DNA of 64,000 bases from Amycolatopsis sulphurea (GTDB taxonomy: Bacteria; Actinomycetota; Actinomycetes; Mycobacteriales; Pseudonocardiaceae), in the NCBI RefSeq assembly GCF_002564045.1, contig NZ_PDJK01000001.1, positions 434,001 through 498,000 of the forward strand. Direction: 5' to 3'. Each line of letters begins with the position of its first letter. Position 1 is the first letter of the stretch. Below the pieces are notes generated by a model. That model saw nothing but the letters and a program-made list of their open reading frames with translations. It was not told the origin of the DNA and made no database searches. Of the stretch, positions 1 through 8,564 are shown piece after piece. The translations under genes were made by a program, and so were the position numbers.

Positions 1-620
1 GCGGCGGCGACCCGTCCGGCGCTCACCGGCCGGGGCGTACTACGGGTGTAGGGCTTGCCACGGCGGGTGAAGAACTCCGTACGGACCACGCCCGGGACTA
101 CCACGCCGACGCCGATCCCGGTGCCGTGGAGTTCGAACCGGAGGCTTTCGGCGAAGGCGTCGAGGCCGGCCTTCGTTGCCGCGTACACCGCTTCGCCCGC
201 GACGCCGGTGCGTCCGGCGATCGAGGTGACGAACACGATCCTGCCACGCCCGCGCGCCAGCATCGCCGGCAGCAGCGCCCTGGTCAGCTCCAGCGGCGCC
301 GTCAGGTTGACCGCCATCAGCCGGGTGAGCCGTTCGGCGGGCAGCTCGGGCAGCGGCCCGGCCCAGCCGAGCCCCGCGTTGTGCACCAGCAGATCCAGCT
401 CCTCGGCGGCGAGCCGCTCTGCGAGCCGGCAGCGCTGCTCCGGATCCGCGAGGTCCGCGGGCAGGGCGGCCCCGCCGGTCTCCGCGGCGAGCGCGCCGAG
501 CCGTTCCCGATCGCGGCCGTGCAGCAGGACGCGCGTACCGCCGGCGGCGAGCAGCCGGGCGGTGGCCGCACCGATCCCGGACGAGGCGCCTGTGACCAGC
601 GCGGTGCCGAACCCGGGCAT
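1..620 (-). CDS. SDR-family oxidoreductase, 3' end cut by window edge
   Basis: Short-chain dehydrogenase/reductase, a cytoplasmic NAD(P)-dependent oxidoreductase of unknown substrate. The N-terminus carries the Rossmann motif TGASSGIG (about residues 10-17), followed by NAG and later the catalytic YAATK (Tyr-x-x-x-Lys). About 206 codons are visible, most of a usual 240-280 residue SDR, and the frame is still open at the window edge. Its ATG overlaps by one base the TGA of the membrane-protein gene upstream (TGATG), so the two are probably translated as a coupled pair. The family is certain; the reaction cannot be told. Confidence 0.85.
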   Translation of the reverse strand, partial: MPGFGTALVTGASSGIGAATARLLAAGGTRVLLHGRDRERLGALAAETGGAALPADLADPEQRCRLAERLAAEELDLLVHNAGLGWAGPLPELPAERLTRLMAVNLTAPLELTRALLPAMLARGRGRIVFVTSIAGRTGVAGEAVYAATKAGLDAFAESLRFELHGTGIGVGVVVPGVVRTEFFTRRGKPYTRSTPRPVSAGRVAA

Positions 621-1285
621 CAGCCCGCCGGCGCGGCCGTGGGACGGCGGCCCATCCGCAGCACGATGCCCGCCGAACGCAGCGAACGCCGGAACCACCA
701 GAGCGAGCCGAGGATGGTCAGCCCGACCAGGCTGTACGAGCCGGCCGTGCTGACCATGAGGAAGTCGCCGACGGTGGCCTTCGCGAGCAGCAGGAGGGTG
801 ACCCCGCCGTTGACCGCGAAGACCAGCGCCCAGAGCAGGGACAGCCGCTGGAAGAACCGCCGCATGCCGGGGTGGCCCGACAGCGTGTCCGGGAACGAGC
901 AGAACTCGCCGGCCAGCCGGGCCAGCAGCGGCTTGTTGAACGGCGCGGAGACCAGGAACAGGCAGGCGACCACGAAGTTCTGCAGCGTGGGCTGCAGGAA
1001 GTACAGGAACGTGCTGCCGGTCGCCAGGCCCAGCACGGTCCGCGCGACCAGCAGCCCGGTGGTCAGCAGCAGCACCACGGGCACCGGTTTGCGCAGCACC
1101 AGCCGGGTGGTGAGCACGGTCACCGACCAGCACAGGGCGGCGATCACCCCGGAATCGAAACTGACCAGCGTGAGCAGGAGGTAGAACAGGCCGGCCGGGA
1201 CCAGCGCCGACTCCAGCAGATGCCGGCCCCCGCCGACCACCAGATTGCGGAAAGAAGGCAGGTCGATCGTCAGGTGGTGTCGCAT
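620..1285 (-). CDS. VC0807-like multi-spanning membrane protein
   Basis: A 221-residue integral membrane protein with about six hydrophobic segments. It resembles the VC0807/intracellular-septation-A-like group: the early SFRNLVVGGGRHLLESALVP and paired helices are typical. No enzymatic motif is visible and the role is unknown. I chose the ATG at 1285 because a purine-rich GGAGGACGAGAAG lies upstream and the residues before it are Arg-rich and non-homologous in character. The stop overlaps the start of the SDR gene by one base, so the two form one operon. The gene diverges from the DMT transporter at 1396, leaving 110 bp for two promoters. Confidence 0.65.
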   Translation of the reverse strand: MRHHLTIDLPSFRNLVVGGGRHLLESALVPAGLFYLLLTLVSFDSGVIAALCWSVTVLTTRLVLRKPVPVVLLLTTGLLVARTVLGLATGSTFLYFLQPTLQNFVVACLFLVSAPFNKPLLARLAGEFCSFPDTLSGHPGMRRFFQRLSLLWALVFAVNGGVTLLLLAKATVGDFLMVSTAGSYSLVGLTILGSLWWFRRSLRSAGIVLRMGRRPTAAPAG

Positions 1286-1395
1286 AGGGTCGCTTCTCGT
1301 CCTCCGGTACCGGGTCGACCGGGTCCCCTGCCGCGGCCTGCGGGCTGCCAACAGCATAAACACGGCGGATGGGAATGATGTGAGGTGAGGGTGCC

Positions 1396-2373
1396 ATGAC
1401 CGCTGCCACGGGGGTATCGCTGTTCGTGGCCGTCCCCGCCGCGGTGCTCGGCGCGGTGTGCATGGGGCTCGCGAGCGCCGCCCAGGCCAGGGCCACCAAG
1501 GAGGTGGAGGCCGGGGGACCGCTGGACCTCACGCTGTTCCGCCGGCTCGTCGGGCGGCCGCTGTGGCTGATCGGCATCGCGGGCACGGTGCTGGGGCTGG
1601 TCCTGCAGCTGGTCGCCCTGGCCTACGGGCCGTTGCTGCTGGTCCAGCCGTTGCTGGTGACCTCGCTGATGTTCGCCGGGTTCGCCTCGGCCCGGCTGGA
1701 GCGGCGCCGCCCGGACCGGATGATGACCTTCGGCGCCCTGCTGTGCGTGGCCGGGCTCGCCGGGCTGCTGGTCGTGGCCCGGCCCAGCGGCAACGGCGCC
1801 ACGCTGGTCACCGGGGCCGCGCTCCTGCCGCTGGGCTTCGTACTGGCCGTGCTCACCCTGCTCGGCCTCGGGTTCGGCGCGTTCAGCCGGTCCGCCTCGC
1901 TGCGGGTGCTGGGTCTCGCGGTGGCCACCGGGGTGCTCTACGGCCTGACCGCCGGCCTGATGAAGGTGGTCGCGAACCAGTTCCGGATCGGGGCCGGGGA
2001 GCCGTTCCGGCACTGGACGCTGTATCTGGTGTGCGTGATCGGCCCGATCGGGTTCCTGCTCAGCCAGAACACGTTCCAGCAGGGCCGGTTCCTCACCCCG
2101 GCGCTGGCCGTCATCACCGCGCTGGATCCGCTGGTCGGGGTCGCGATCGGACTGTCCTGGATGGGCGAATCCGCCAACGGCACCCCGCTCGCGCTGTTCG
2201 GCGAGGCCCTCGGCGGGCTGGTCATCGTGATCGGGATCGTGATGCTGTCCACCCGGGCCTCGCACCTGTCGGCCGAACCCGTCGCCGGATCGGGGGAAGC
2301 CGCCGAGTCCGAGCACCGCGGACCGGGGCCGGGCTCCGGCGACGGCTACGGTCTCGCCGGATCCAGCTGCTGA
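1396..2373 (+). CDS. DMT-superfamily (EamA/NIPA-like) transporter
   Basis: A 325-residue inner-membrane protein of the drug/metabolite transporter superfamily with about nine or ten hydrophobic helices in two similar halves. The first helices (GLASAAQARATKEVEAGGP, then LVLQLVALAYGPLLLVQPLL) resemble actinobacterial DMT proteins and NIPA-type Mg2+ transporters. Substrate is unknown. The ATG follows GAGGTGAGG. The hydrophilic C-terminal tail of about 35 residues is Gly/Glu-rich. A strong palindromic repeat lies 35 bp after the stop and probably ends transcription. Confidence 0.75.
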   Translation: MTAATGVSLFVAVPAAVLGAVCMGLASAAQARATKEVEAGGPLDLTLFRRLVGRPLWLIGIAGTVLGLVLQLVALAYGPLLLVQPLLVTSLMFAGFASARLERRRPDRMMTFGALLCVAGLAGLLVVARPSGNGATLVTGAALLPLGFVLAVLTLLGLGFGAFSRSASLRVLGLAVATGVLYGLTAGLMKVVANQFRIGAGEPFRHWTLYLVCVIGPIGFLLSQNTFQQGRFLTPALAVITALDPLVGVAIGLSWMGESANGTPLALFGEALGGLVIVIGIVMLSTRASHLSAEPVAGSGEAAESEHRGPGPGSGDGYGLAGSSC

Positions 2374-2407
2374 CGCCGTGTGCTTCCTTCGCCCGCCTTG
2401 TGGAGAA

Positions 2408-2460
2408 GCTGTGAAGGGGCCCTTCACGGAATCAGAGTCCGTGAAGGGCCCCTTCACGGA
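2408..2460. repeat. Double-palindrome repeat (GTGAAGGG family), putative terminator
   Basis: Two arms, GTGAAGGGGCCCTTCACGGA and its complement, separated by about 6 nt form a long perfect hairpin; each arm is itself nearly self-complementary. Near-identical copies occur at 32385-32437 and 41401-41462 and inside the longer inverted-repeat elements of this window. Position after a gene end suggests a terminator, but no T-run follows and the dispersed identity indicates a repetitive element. Confidence 0.8.
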
Positions 2461-2505
2461 CCTGGACTGGTCATCAGCCGTCCGTTGCTGGGTGAAAGGG
2501 GCGCG

Positions 2506-4881
2506 GTGGAACGCGTACTGATCGTCTCCGCGAACATGGGGCAAGGGCACAACGCCACGGCGCGGGTGCTGGAGAGCGGCGTGCGGGAGCGGTGGCCGGG
2601 GGCCACCATCGAGTGGATCGACCTGCTGGACCTGCTCGGTCCCGGGATGGCTCCGCTGCTGCGCCGGCTGTATGTGGCGAACGTGGAGACCACGCCGTGG
2701 CTGTACGAGTTCTTCTATCGCGCGATCTGGCGGCTGCCGTGGTTCGCCGCGGTGTCGCGGTGGGTGGTCGGCCAGTGGTGCGGACGGCGGCTCGCCCGGT
2801 CGGTCGCGCGGTTCGCGCCCGAGCTGGTGCTCTCCACGTATCCGATGGCGACGGCGGGGCTGGCCTGGTTGCGCCGCAGCGGCCGGCTCTCGGCGCCGAT
2901 CGGGGCGTGGGTACCGGACTTCGCGCCGCATCCGTTCTGGGTCTACCGCTCGGTCGACCTCACCATGGTGATGCACGAGATCGCGGTGCGGCAGGCGCTG
3001 GAATCCTGCCCGGCCGCGCGGGTCGCGGTGTCCGTGCCGCCGGTGCGCGCGGAGTTCCGGCCGGGCGACCGGGCCGCCGCCCGGCAGCGGCTGGGCCTGC
3101 CGCCGGACAAGTTCGTGGTGGTGATCTCGTGCGGCTCGCTCGGGTTCGGCGCGGTCGAGGCGGCGGCGCTGGAGCTGCTCGACGCGGACCCGGCGGTGCG
3201 GCCGGTGGCCATCTGCGGGCGCAACGAGGCGCTGGCCGAACGGCTGCGCGCCTGGGGCGAGCCGCGGCTGTGCGTCGTCGGCTGGACCGACGAGCCGGAA
3301 TCGTACGTGCTCGCCTCCGACGTGCTGGTGACCAACAACGGCGGGGTCACCGCGATGGAGGCGCTGGCCTGCGGGCGGCCGGTGCTGATCCACCGTGCGA
3401 TCGCCGCGCACGGCAAGGCGAGCGCCGAGGTGATGGCCGCCGCCGGGTTCACTCTGCGGTCCGAAAAGGACGGTGAGCTGGCGGCCGTGGTGCGCTCCCT
3501 GATCGCCGAGCCCGCCCGGCTGAAGACGATGGTGGAGAACGCGATCCGGCACGGCGAGACGGCCGTTCCGATCGTGACGGCGCTGGAATCGCTCGTCGAG
3601 GGCCCGCACAACGGGGCGACCCGGCGGCTGCGCCCGGAAGACGCGTTGTTCGTGCACGCGGCCACGCGCGAGGTGCCGCAACAGGCCGGCGCGGTGCTCC
3701 TGTTCGACCCGAAGCCGGACGGCTCCCCGGTGACCCTGGCCGACGCCGAGTATCTGGTCTCCGCGACACCCGGTCTGCACACGCGGCTGCTGCCCGGAAC
3801 CGGCCTGTGGCGGCCGAAGTGGCAGGAGGCCCGGGCCCGGACCGCGGCCGACGTGCTCGACCACGTCGAAACCGGTCCGGACGCGGATCTGGAAACTTCG
3901 GTCACGGAGGCGATGGACGAGTTCTTCTCGGTCGCGGTCACGCCCGAGCACCCGGTCCGCGCCCGGCTCGTCACCGGGATCGAAGGTGGGCAGGGTGCGT
4001 TGCTGGTCGCACTGCACCACGCGGCCAGCGACGGCATCGCGGTGATCGCCGCGCTGGTCGGCCGGACGCGGGGCAAGACCGTCCTCGCCCCGCCGTCTCC
4101 GGACCGTCGATTTTCCTTACGGGACAACGTTTTCTCCGCTGTACGAAGGCGTGAAGCCGGCGAGCTGGCCCGCGGGATGTGGGCGCTGGCCAAGGCCGGA
4201 CCCGCGTCCCAGGTGCGCTGGGAGACGCGGATCGACGGCCCGCAGCGGCATTTCGCCCGTGCGCACCTGCACGCGCCGGACGTCCGGGCGGCGGCGCGGC
4301 GGATCGGCGTGCCGACCACGGACCTCGTCCTGGCCCTGGTCGCGGAGGCACTGCACCGTGAACTGGGGGAGCGCGCCCCGGCGCGGATGCGGGTGCTGAT
4401 CCCGATGTCGATCCGGGACACCGGCACGATCCGGCAACCGGGCAACCACACCGGCGCGGCTTCGGTGGACCTGCCGACCGGCGCGATGCCGCTGCCGGAC
4501 CGGATCCGCCAGACCCGGGAGCTGCTGGCCGCCCAGGTCGGCCGCGGGGCACCGAAGGCGGGTCACGCTGTGGTGCGGGTGCTGGGCATCTTCCCGCCCT
4601 GGCTGCACCACCGTCTGGCCCGGCTCGTCTACCGGGGCACCTGGTTCAGCGCGCTGGCCTCGGTGCTGCCCGGCGCGCGTTCACTGGTCGTGCTCAACGG
4701 CGCGCGGGTGCGGACGGTGTATCCGGTGCTGTCCCTGGCCCCCGGCGTCCCGGTCGCGATCGGGGTGATGACGTGGGCGGACCGGTTCACGGTGTGCGTG
4801 ACGGTCCCGGTCGAGCAGGCGGCGCGGGGGGACCGGCTGGCCGGTGGGGTGGTGGAGGCGTTCAGCCGGGTGCCCAGGTGA
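2506..4881 (+). CDS. MGDG-synthase-like glycosyltransferase fused to WS/DGAT-like acyltransferase
   Basis: A 791-residue two-domain protein. Residues 1 to about 365 look like a GT28/MGDG-synthase glycosyltransferase: the N-terminal SANMGQGHNATARV matches the sugar-acceptor loop, and VTNNGGVTAMEALACGRPV the C-terminal nucleotide-sugar loop. From about residue 375 the sequence resembles wax ester synthase/diacylglycerol acyltransferases, with an opening LRPEDALFVH, the acyltransfer motif HHAASDG at residues 504-510 and a later IPMSIRD...GN segment. I chose the GTG at 2506 (GAAAGGGG upstream) because earlier codons translate the palindrome. An inferred role is making an acylated glycolipid, or coupling DAG glycosylation to acylation. 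Both domain calls rest on motifs; activity is unproven and the fusion is unusual. Confidence 0.75.
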   Translation: MERVLIVSANMGQGHNATARVLESGVRERWPGATIEWIDLLDLLGPGMAPLLRRLYVANVETTPWLYEFFYRAIWRLPWFAAVSRWVVGQWCGRRLARSVARFAPELVLSTYPMATAGLAWLRRSGRLSAPIGAWVPDFAPHPFWVYRSVDLTMVMHEIAVRQALESCPAARVAVSVPPVRAEFRPGDRAAARQRLGLPPDKFVVVISCGSLGFGAVEAAALELLDADPAVRPVAICGRNEALAERLRAWGEPRLCVVGWTDEPESYVLASDVLVTNNGGVTAMEALACGRPVLIHRAIAAHGKASAEVMAAAGFTLRSEKDGELAAVVRSLIAEPARLKTMVENAIRHGETAVPIVTALESLVEGPHNGATRRLRPEDALFVHAATREVPQQAGAVLLFDPKPDGSPVTLADAEYLVSATPGLHTRLLPGTGLWRPKWQEARARTAADVLDHVETGPDADLETSVTEAMDEFFSVAVTPEHPVRARLVTGIEGGQGALLVALHHAASDGIAVIAALVGRTRGKTVLAPPSPDRRFSLRDNVFSAVRRREAGELARGMWALAKAGPASQVRWETRIDGPQRHFARAHLHAPDVRAAARRIGVPTTDLVLALVAEALHRELGERAPARMRVLIPMSIRDTGTIRQPGNHTGAASVDLPTGAMPLPDRIRQTRELLAAQVGRGAPKAGHAVVRVLGIFPPWLHHRLARLVYRGTWFSALASVLPGARSLVVLNGARVRTVYPVLSLAPGVPVAIGVMTWADRFTVCVTVPVEQAARGDRLAGGVVEAFSRVPR

Positions 4882-5062
4882 GTTTTCGTTCGGTGGCTCG
4901 TCCCGCCGCCCGGGCTCGGGGTTCGGGTTCGGGTGCTGTGAAGGCCAATTCCCGGGCAGACTTGGCGGACTGTCCACAATGGTCTCGCGCCGAGGATGGC
5001 GCGGACGTGCGACGGGCACGGGCTCGATCCGGCCGGTCTCCGCGCCGTCTGGCCGGGCAGGC

Positions 5063-5569
5063 TCAGGCGGTTTCCCGCTTCGGCAGTTTCCAGCCGGGCC
5101 GGGGGAAGTGGCAGGTGTAGCCCCGCGGGTAGCGCTGGAGGTAGTCCTGGTGCTCCGGCTCGGCCTCCCAGAAGGCGCCCGCCGGGGTCAGTTCGGTGAC
5201 GACCTTGCCGGGCCAGAGCCCGGACGCGTCGACGTCGGCGATGGTGTCCTCGGCGATCTTCTTCTGCTCTTCGGTGGTGTAGAAGATCGCCGACCGGTAG
5301 CTGGGGCCGAGGTCGTTGCCCTGCCGGTCTTTAGTGCTCGGGTCGTGCACCTGGAAGAAGAACTCCAGCAGCGCACGGAAATCGGTGCGCTCCGGGTCGT
5401 AGGTGACTTCGATCGCCTCGGCGTGCGAGCCGTGGTTGCGGTAGGTGGCGTTCGGCGTGTCGCCCCCGCTGTAGCCGACCCGGGTGGCGGTGACGCCGGG
5501 CTGGTGGCGGAACAGCTCCTCCATCCCCCAGAAACATCCGCCGGCCAGCAGCGCCTTCTCGGTCGCCAT
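5063..5569 (-). CDS. msrA: Peptide-methionine (S)-S-oxide reductase MsrA
   Basis: Cytoplasmic repair enzyme reducing methionine-S-sulfoxide in proteins and free methionine. The 168-residue protein has the family [10 protein letters not shown] motif with catalytic Cys at residue 12, the YSGG and [15 protein letters not shown] segments that bind the substrate, and ends in the usual YTCHFPR region. Length is normal for MsrA without a fused MsrB. The ATG at 5569 follows a GGAGACGATC-type ribosome-binding site. It is monocistronic; a mobile repeat starts 80 bp upstream and may limit its promoter to that interval. Confidence 0.97.
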   Translation of the reverse strand: MATEKALLAGGCFWGMEELFRHQPGVTATRVGYSGGDTPNATYRNHGSHAEAIEVTYDPERTDFRALLEFFFQVHDPSTKDRQGNDLGPSYRSAIFYTTEEQKKIAEDTIADVDASGLWPGKVVTELTPAGAFWEAEPEHQDYLQRYPRGYTCHFPRPGWKLPKRETA

Positions 5570-5650
5570 GATCGTCTCCTGTTCGGATCGGACTGCAACT
5601 ACGTCGGGTACGACAGTATCCCGTCCGGGTCTATTCCTGGGGGCCGAGCG

Positions 5651-5930
5651 CAGGGTCCCGGCAAAGTTGGTCGAGGCCCCGTGATCAACAGAGTGAGCCG
5701 TGGCTGCCGCGTCATCATCGACGGCGCCTGCCCTCTTCGTCGATCACGCCCGGCAGCAGGCGTAGCGGAGGTGTTCGACGTGCGCGACCACCTCGTGGTG
5801 TGCGCCGGACCTGTCCCGGATCTGTGAAGGGGCCCTTCACGGACTCACAGACCTCCACGGACCTTCACGGACCTTCACAGACCTCCGCGGTCTGCGCAGG
5901 GCCCCTCACACCGACTTTGCCGACACCCTG
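5651..5930 (+). mobile_element. MITE-like element, copy A (280 bp, TIRs, 11-bp target duplication)
   Basis: Starts CAGGGTCCCGGCAAAGTTGG and ends with the complement of CAGGGTGTCGGCAAAGTCGG: 17 of 20 matching terminal inverted repeats. The sequence GGGGCCGAGCG sits directly on both sides (ends at 5650; restarts at 5931), an 11-bp target duplication. No open frame of note inside; it holds the GTGAAGGG...CCCTTCAC palindrome and repeated GGACCTTCAC units. Other copies: 14563, 18183, 44310, 53307. Confidence 0.85.
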
Positions 5931-5956
5931 GGGGCCGAGCGGGTCCGGCTGTCGGC

Positions 5957-6441
5957 TCAAGCGACCCCCTCCACGCCGCGGCGGGCGGCGCGGGCACTCC
6001 ACCGGCCGTTGTGCTGCGCGGCGAGCGCGGCGGCCTCCGCCTCGATGGCGATCCGCGCTTCGAGCACGGAGACGATCGAAGCGCGGCGCAGCACGGCGTC
6101 CCATTCCTCGGGCACGTCCAGCGCGGTCACGAACACGCCTGCGCCCTGCCGGGAATCGAGCACACCCTTGCCCGCCGGATCGCTTCGTGCTGCGTCGAGC
6201 GGCCGATGCTGAGTTGTGCGGCTGGCGTGGTCTCGCTGGGCGGCTTGTGCCTGAGCGGCCATTTGCCCGCTGGCTCGCGGATCGCTTCGCGCAGCGTCGA
6301 GCGGCCGACGCCGAGTTGGGCGGCCGACGTGGTCTCGCCGGGCAGCTTGTGCCCGAGCGGCCATTCGCCCGCCCGCACCCGGGCCAACAGATGCTCGGCA
6401 GCCTGCGCGGCGAGCGGGTGCCGGTGGACCGCGGAGGACAT
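5957..6441 (-). pseudogene. GntR/FadR-type regulator remnant with internal duplication and frameshift
   Basis: The ATG at 6441 begins a recognisable GntR winged helix (LARVRAGEWPLGHKLPGE, then QLGVGRSTLREAIR). A 102-bp segment (34 residues) covering the recognition helix is present twice in tandem, at about 6276-6377 and 6174-6275, the second copy diverged. Directly after it the frame shifts by one base; in the new frame the usual AGKGVLDSRQGAGVFVTA continues and the FCD ligand-binding domain begins, but it stops after about 50 residues just upstream of MITE copy A. A normal member has about 230 residues. It can hardly be functional. Confidence 0.8.
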
Positions 6442-6476
6442 GCCGGCGAGCCTGCTCCTCAGCTTGTCCGAGGAGT

Positions 6477-8564
6477 TCAGCGCAGTGCCCGGCTCCGCCA
6501 GAGCAGCCACCCGAAGTACGGCGCGCCGATCAGTGCGGTCACCAGTCCCGCGGCCACCTGCGACGGCGCGAGCACGGTGCGGCCCAGCGTGTCGGCGACG
6601 CTCACCAGGACCGCGCCGAGTGCGGCGGCCACCGGCAGGACCCGGGCGTGCCGCGACCCCACGAGCGCTCGCGCCGCGTGCGGGGCGACCAGGCCGACGA
6701 ACCCGAGCGCACCCACGGCGCACGCCGCGGCCGCGGTCAGCAGCGCCGCCAGCGTGACCAAGCCGAGCCGCGCCCGTTCCATCGGCACGCCCAGCACCCG
6801 CGGCACATCTTCGTCGAGCGCGAGCAGATCCAGCGTCCGCGATCCGGACAGGGCCAGCGGCACCGCCAGCAGCAGGTACAGCGCGACCGGCACGATCTGC
6901 CCGAGTTCCCGGCCGTAGGTCGACCCGGAGAGCCAGGCGAGCGCGAGATTCGTGTTCCACGGCGAGCCAAGTACCGCGATCATCGTGGTGATCGCGGTAG
7001 CTGCGGTGCTCATCCCGATGCCGATGAGCACGAGCCGTTCCGAGGACGCCCGTCGTCCCGCCGCGAGCCGGTACACCAGTGCGAAGGTCAGCAGCGCCGC
7101 CGTGGTGGCCGCACCCATCACCGGCCAGATCCCGACGCCCGGTACCAGGAGCACGACGGAGATCGCGCCGACGCTCGCCCCTGGGGTGACCCCCAGCAGT
7201 CCCGGTTCGGCGAGCGGGTTCCGGGCGACCGCTTGCACGATCGCGCCCGCGACGGCGAGCGCCGCTCCGCCGAGCAGCGCGGCCAGCACCCGTGGCCAGC
7301 GCAGGTCCAGGACGAAGCTCACCTCGGTGCCGGAAAGCCCGCGCCACCAGTTCACCACGTCACCGAGCAGCACGAGCCGATCGCCGAGCAGCAGCGCCGC
7401 GACGAACGCACCGGCCACCGCGATCGCGAGCACGATCCCGGTCGCCGCGACCCAGCGGCCCGAGCGGACAGTGCCGTGCGCGCTCGGCGCGCCGGCGTCG
7501 CCGGTGAGCCGGCGACGGGCCAGCCACACCAGCACGATGCCGCCGGCCAGCGAGGTGACCACGCCGGTCGGTACCGCGGTCGCGAGGTCCGCCGGGACCA
7601 GGGCGCGCAGCAGCACGTCCGCGGTGACCACGACGAGTGCGCCGGCCAGCCCAGCGAGCGGTAGCAGCAGCGGATGCCGCCCGAGCCCGGGCACGCGGTC
7701 GGCGACGAGCCGCGCGATCACCGGTGCGCACAGCCCGGCGAACCCGATCGGCCCGGCGACGGTCACCGAGATCGCCGCGAGCAGCACCGCGAGCGTGACC
7801 GCGACGAGACGAGTGCGGGCCACGTCGATGCCCAGCACGCGGGCCTGGTCGTCGCCGAGCCCGAGCACGTCGAGCCGGCGCGCCAGCAGCAGCGTGCCGA
7901 GCACCGCGACCGCGATCACCGGCGCCGCAAGCGAAACCTGCCGCAGTCCGGATTGGACGGTCGTGCCGCTGCCCCAGGCGAACAGTCCGGTCGTCTTCTG
8001 CTGGAACAGCATCAGCAGCACCGAGGTGAGCGCGTTGAGTGCGAGCGCGATCGCCGAACCCGCGAGCACCAGCCGGGCCGGGCTGCCCCCGCCGCCCCGT
8101 GCCACGAGCAGCACGAGCCCCGCCGCCGCCAGGCCGCCGAGGAAGGCGACCGAGCCGTTGAAGTAGAACGGCAGGGAGACGCCGAACGCGGAGACCGCGA
8201 CCACCGTGACGTACGAACCCGCGTTGACCGCCAGCGTGTCCGGCGAGGTTAGCGGGTTGCGTGCGACGGATTGCAGGACACAGCCGGAAAACCCGAGCGC
8301 CAGCCCGACCAGCAGCGCGGCGGCGAGCCGGGGCAGGCGGCTCGCCACCAGCACTGCCACGGCCTGCGCGCGTTCGTCGCCGCCCGAGCCGGGCAGGATC
8401 GCGCGCAGCAGCTCGCCGACGCCGATCTGCGAGGTGCCCTGCAGTAAGTGCACTGTGGACAGTACGACCAGCGCGACGATCCCGGCCGTGAACACCACCG
8501 GCGCGCCCAGGCGGAGCCGAGCGGGCGCCGCGGGCTTTTCCGGCGACTGCAGCGAAACAGTCAT
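6477..8564 (-). CDS. Ferric-siderophore ABC permease, two FecCD domains fused (FhuB-like)
   Basis: A 695-residue inner-membrane protein of about 20 transmembrane helices formed by two FecCD/BtuC-type permease halves joined in one chain, as in FhuB. Each half has the ARNPL(T/A)xP segment (SVARNPLTSPDTLAVNAG and AVARNPLAEPGLLGVTPG) and a GxxGLVAPH/GFAGLCAP segment near its coupling loop to the ATPase. Together with the lipoprotein and ATPase upstream it imports an iron-siderophore. The ATG overlaps the lipoprotein stop by one base. The ATG at 8564 was chosen because the longer frame runs back into that gene. The C-terminus lies 36 bp from the GntR remnant. Confidence 0.9.
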   Translation of the reverse strand: MTVSLQSPEKPAAPARLRLGAPVVFTAGIVALVVLSTVHLLQGTSQIGVGELLRAILPGSGGDERAQAVAVLVASRLPRLAAALLVGLALGFSGCVLQSVARNPLTSPDTLAVNAGSYVTVVAVSAFGVSLPFYFNGSVAFLGGLAAAGLVLLVARGGGGSPARLVLAGSAIALALNALTSVLLMLFQQKTTGLFAWGSGTTVQSGLRQVSLAAPVIAVAVLGTLLLARRLDVLGLGDDQARVLGIDVARTRLVAVTLAVLLAAISVTVAGPIGFAGLCAPVIARLVADRVPGLGRHPLLLPLAGLAGALVVVTADVLLRALVPADLATAVPTGVVTSLAGGIVLVWLARRRLTGDAGAPSAHGTVRSGRWVAATGIVLAIAVAGAFVAALLLGDRLVLLGDVVNWWRGLSGTEVSFVLDLRWPRVLAALLGGAALAVAGAIVQAVARNPLAEPGLLGVTPGASVGAISVVLLVPGVGIWPVMGAATTAALLTFALVYRLAAGRRASSERLVLIGIGMSTAATAITTMIAVLGSPWNTNLALAWLSGSTYGRELGQIVPVALYLLLAVPLALSGSRTLDLLALDEDVPRVLGVPMERARLGLVTLAALLTAAAACAVGALGFVGLVAPHAARALVGSRHARVLPVAAALGAVLVSVADTLGRTVLAPSQVAAGLVTALIGAPYFGWLLWRSRALR

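Noticed and set aside
1270..4020. A 916-codon open frame on the minus strand
   Set aside because: Shadow of the DMT and fusion genes; Arg/Gly/Pro-rich with no domain and runs through the palindrome.
5651..5930. Coding potential inside the inverted-repeat elements
   Set aside because: Frames differ between copies, contain stops and translate the palindrome; nothing conserved as protein.
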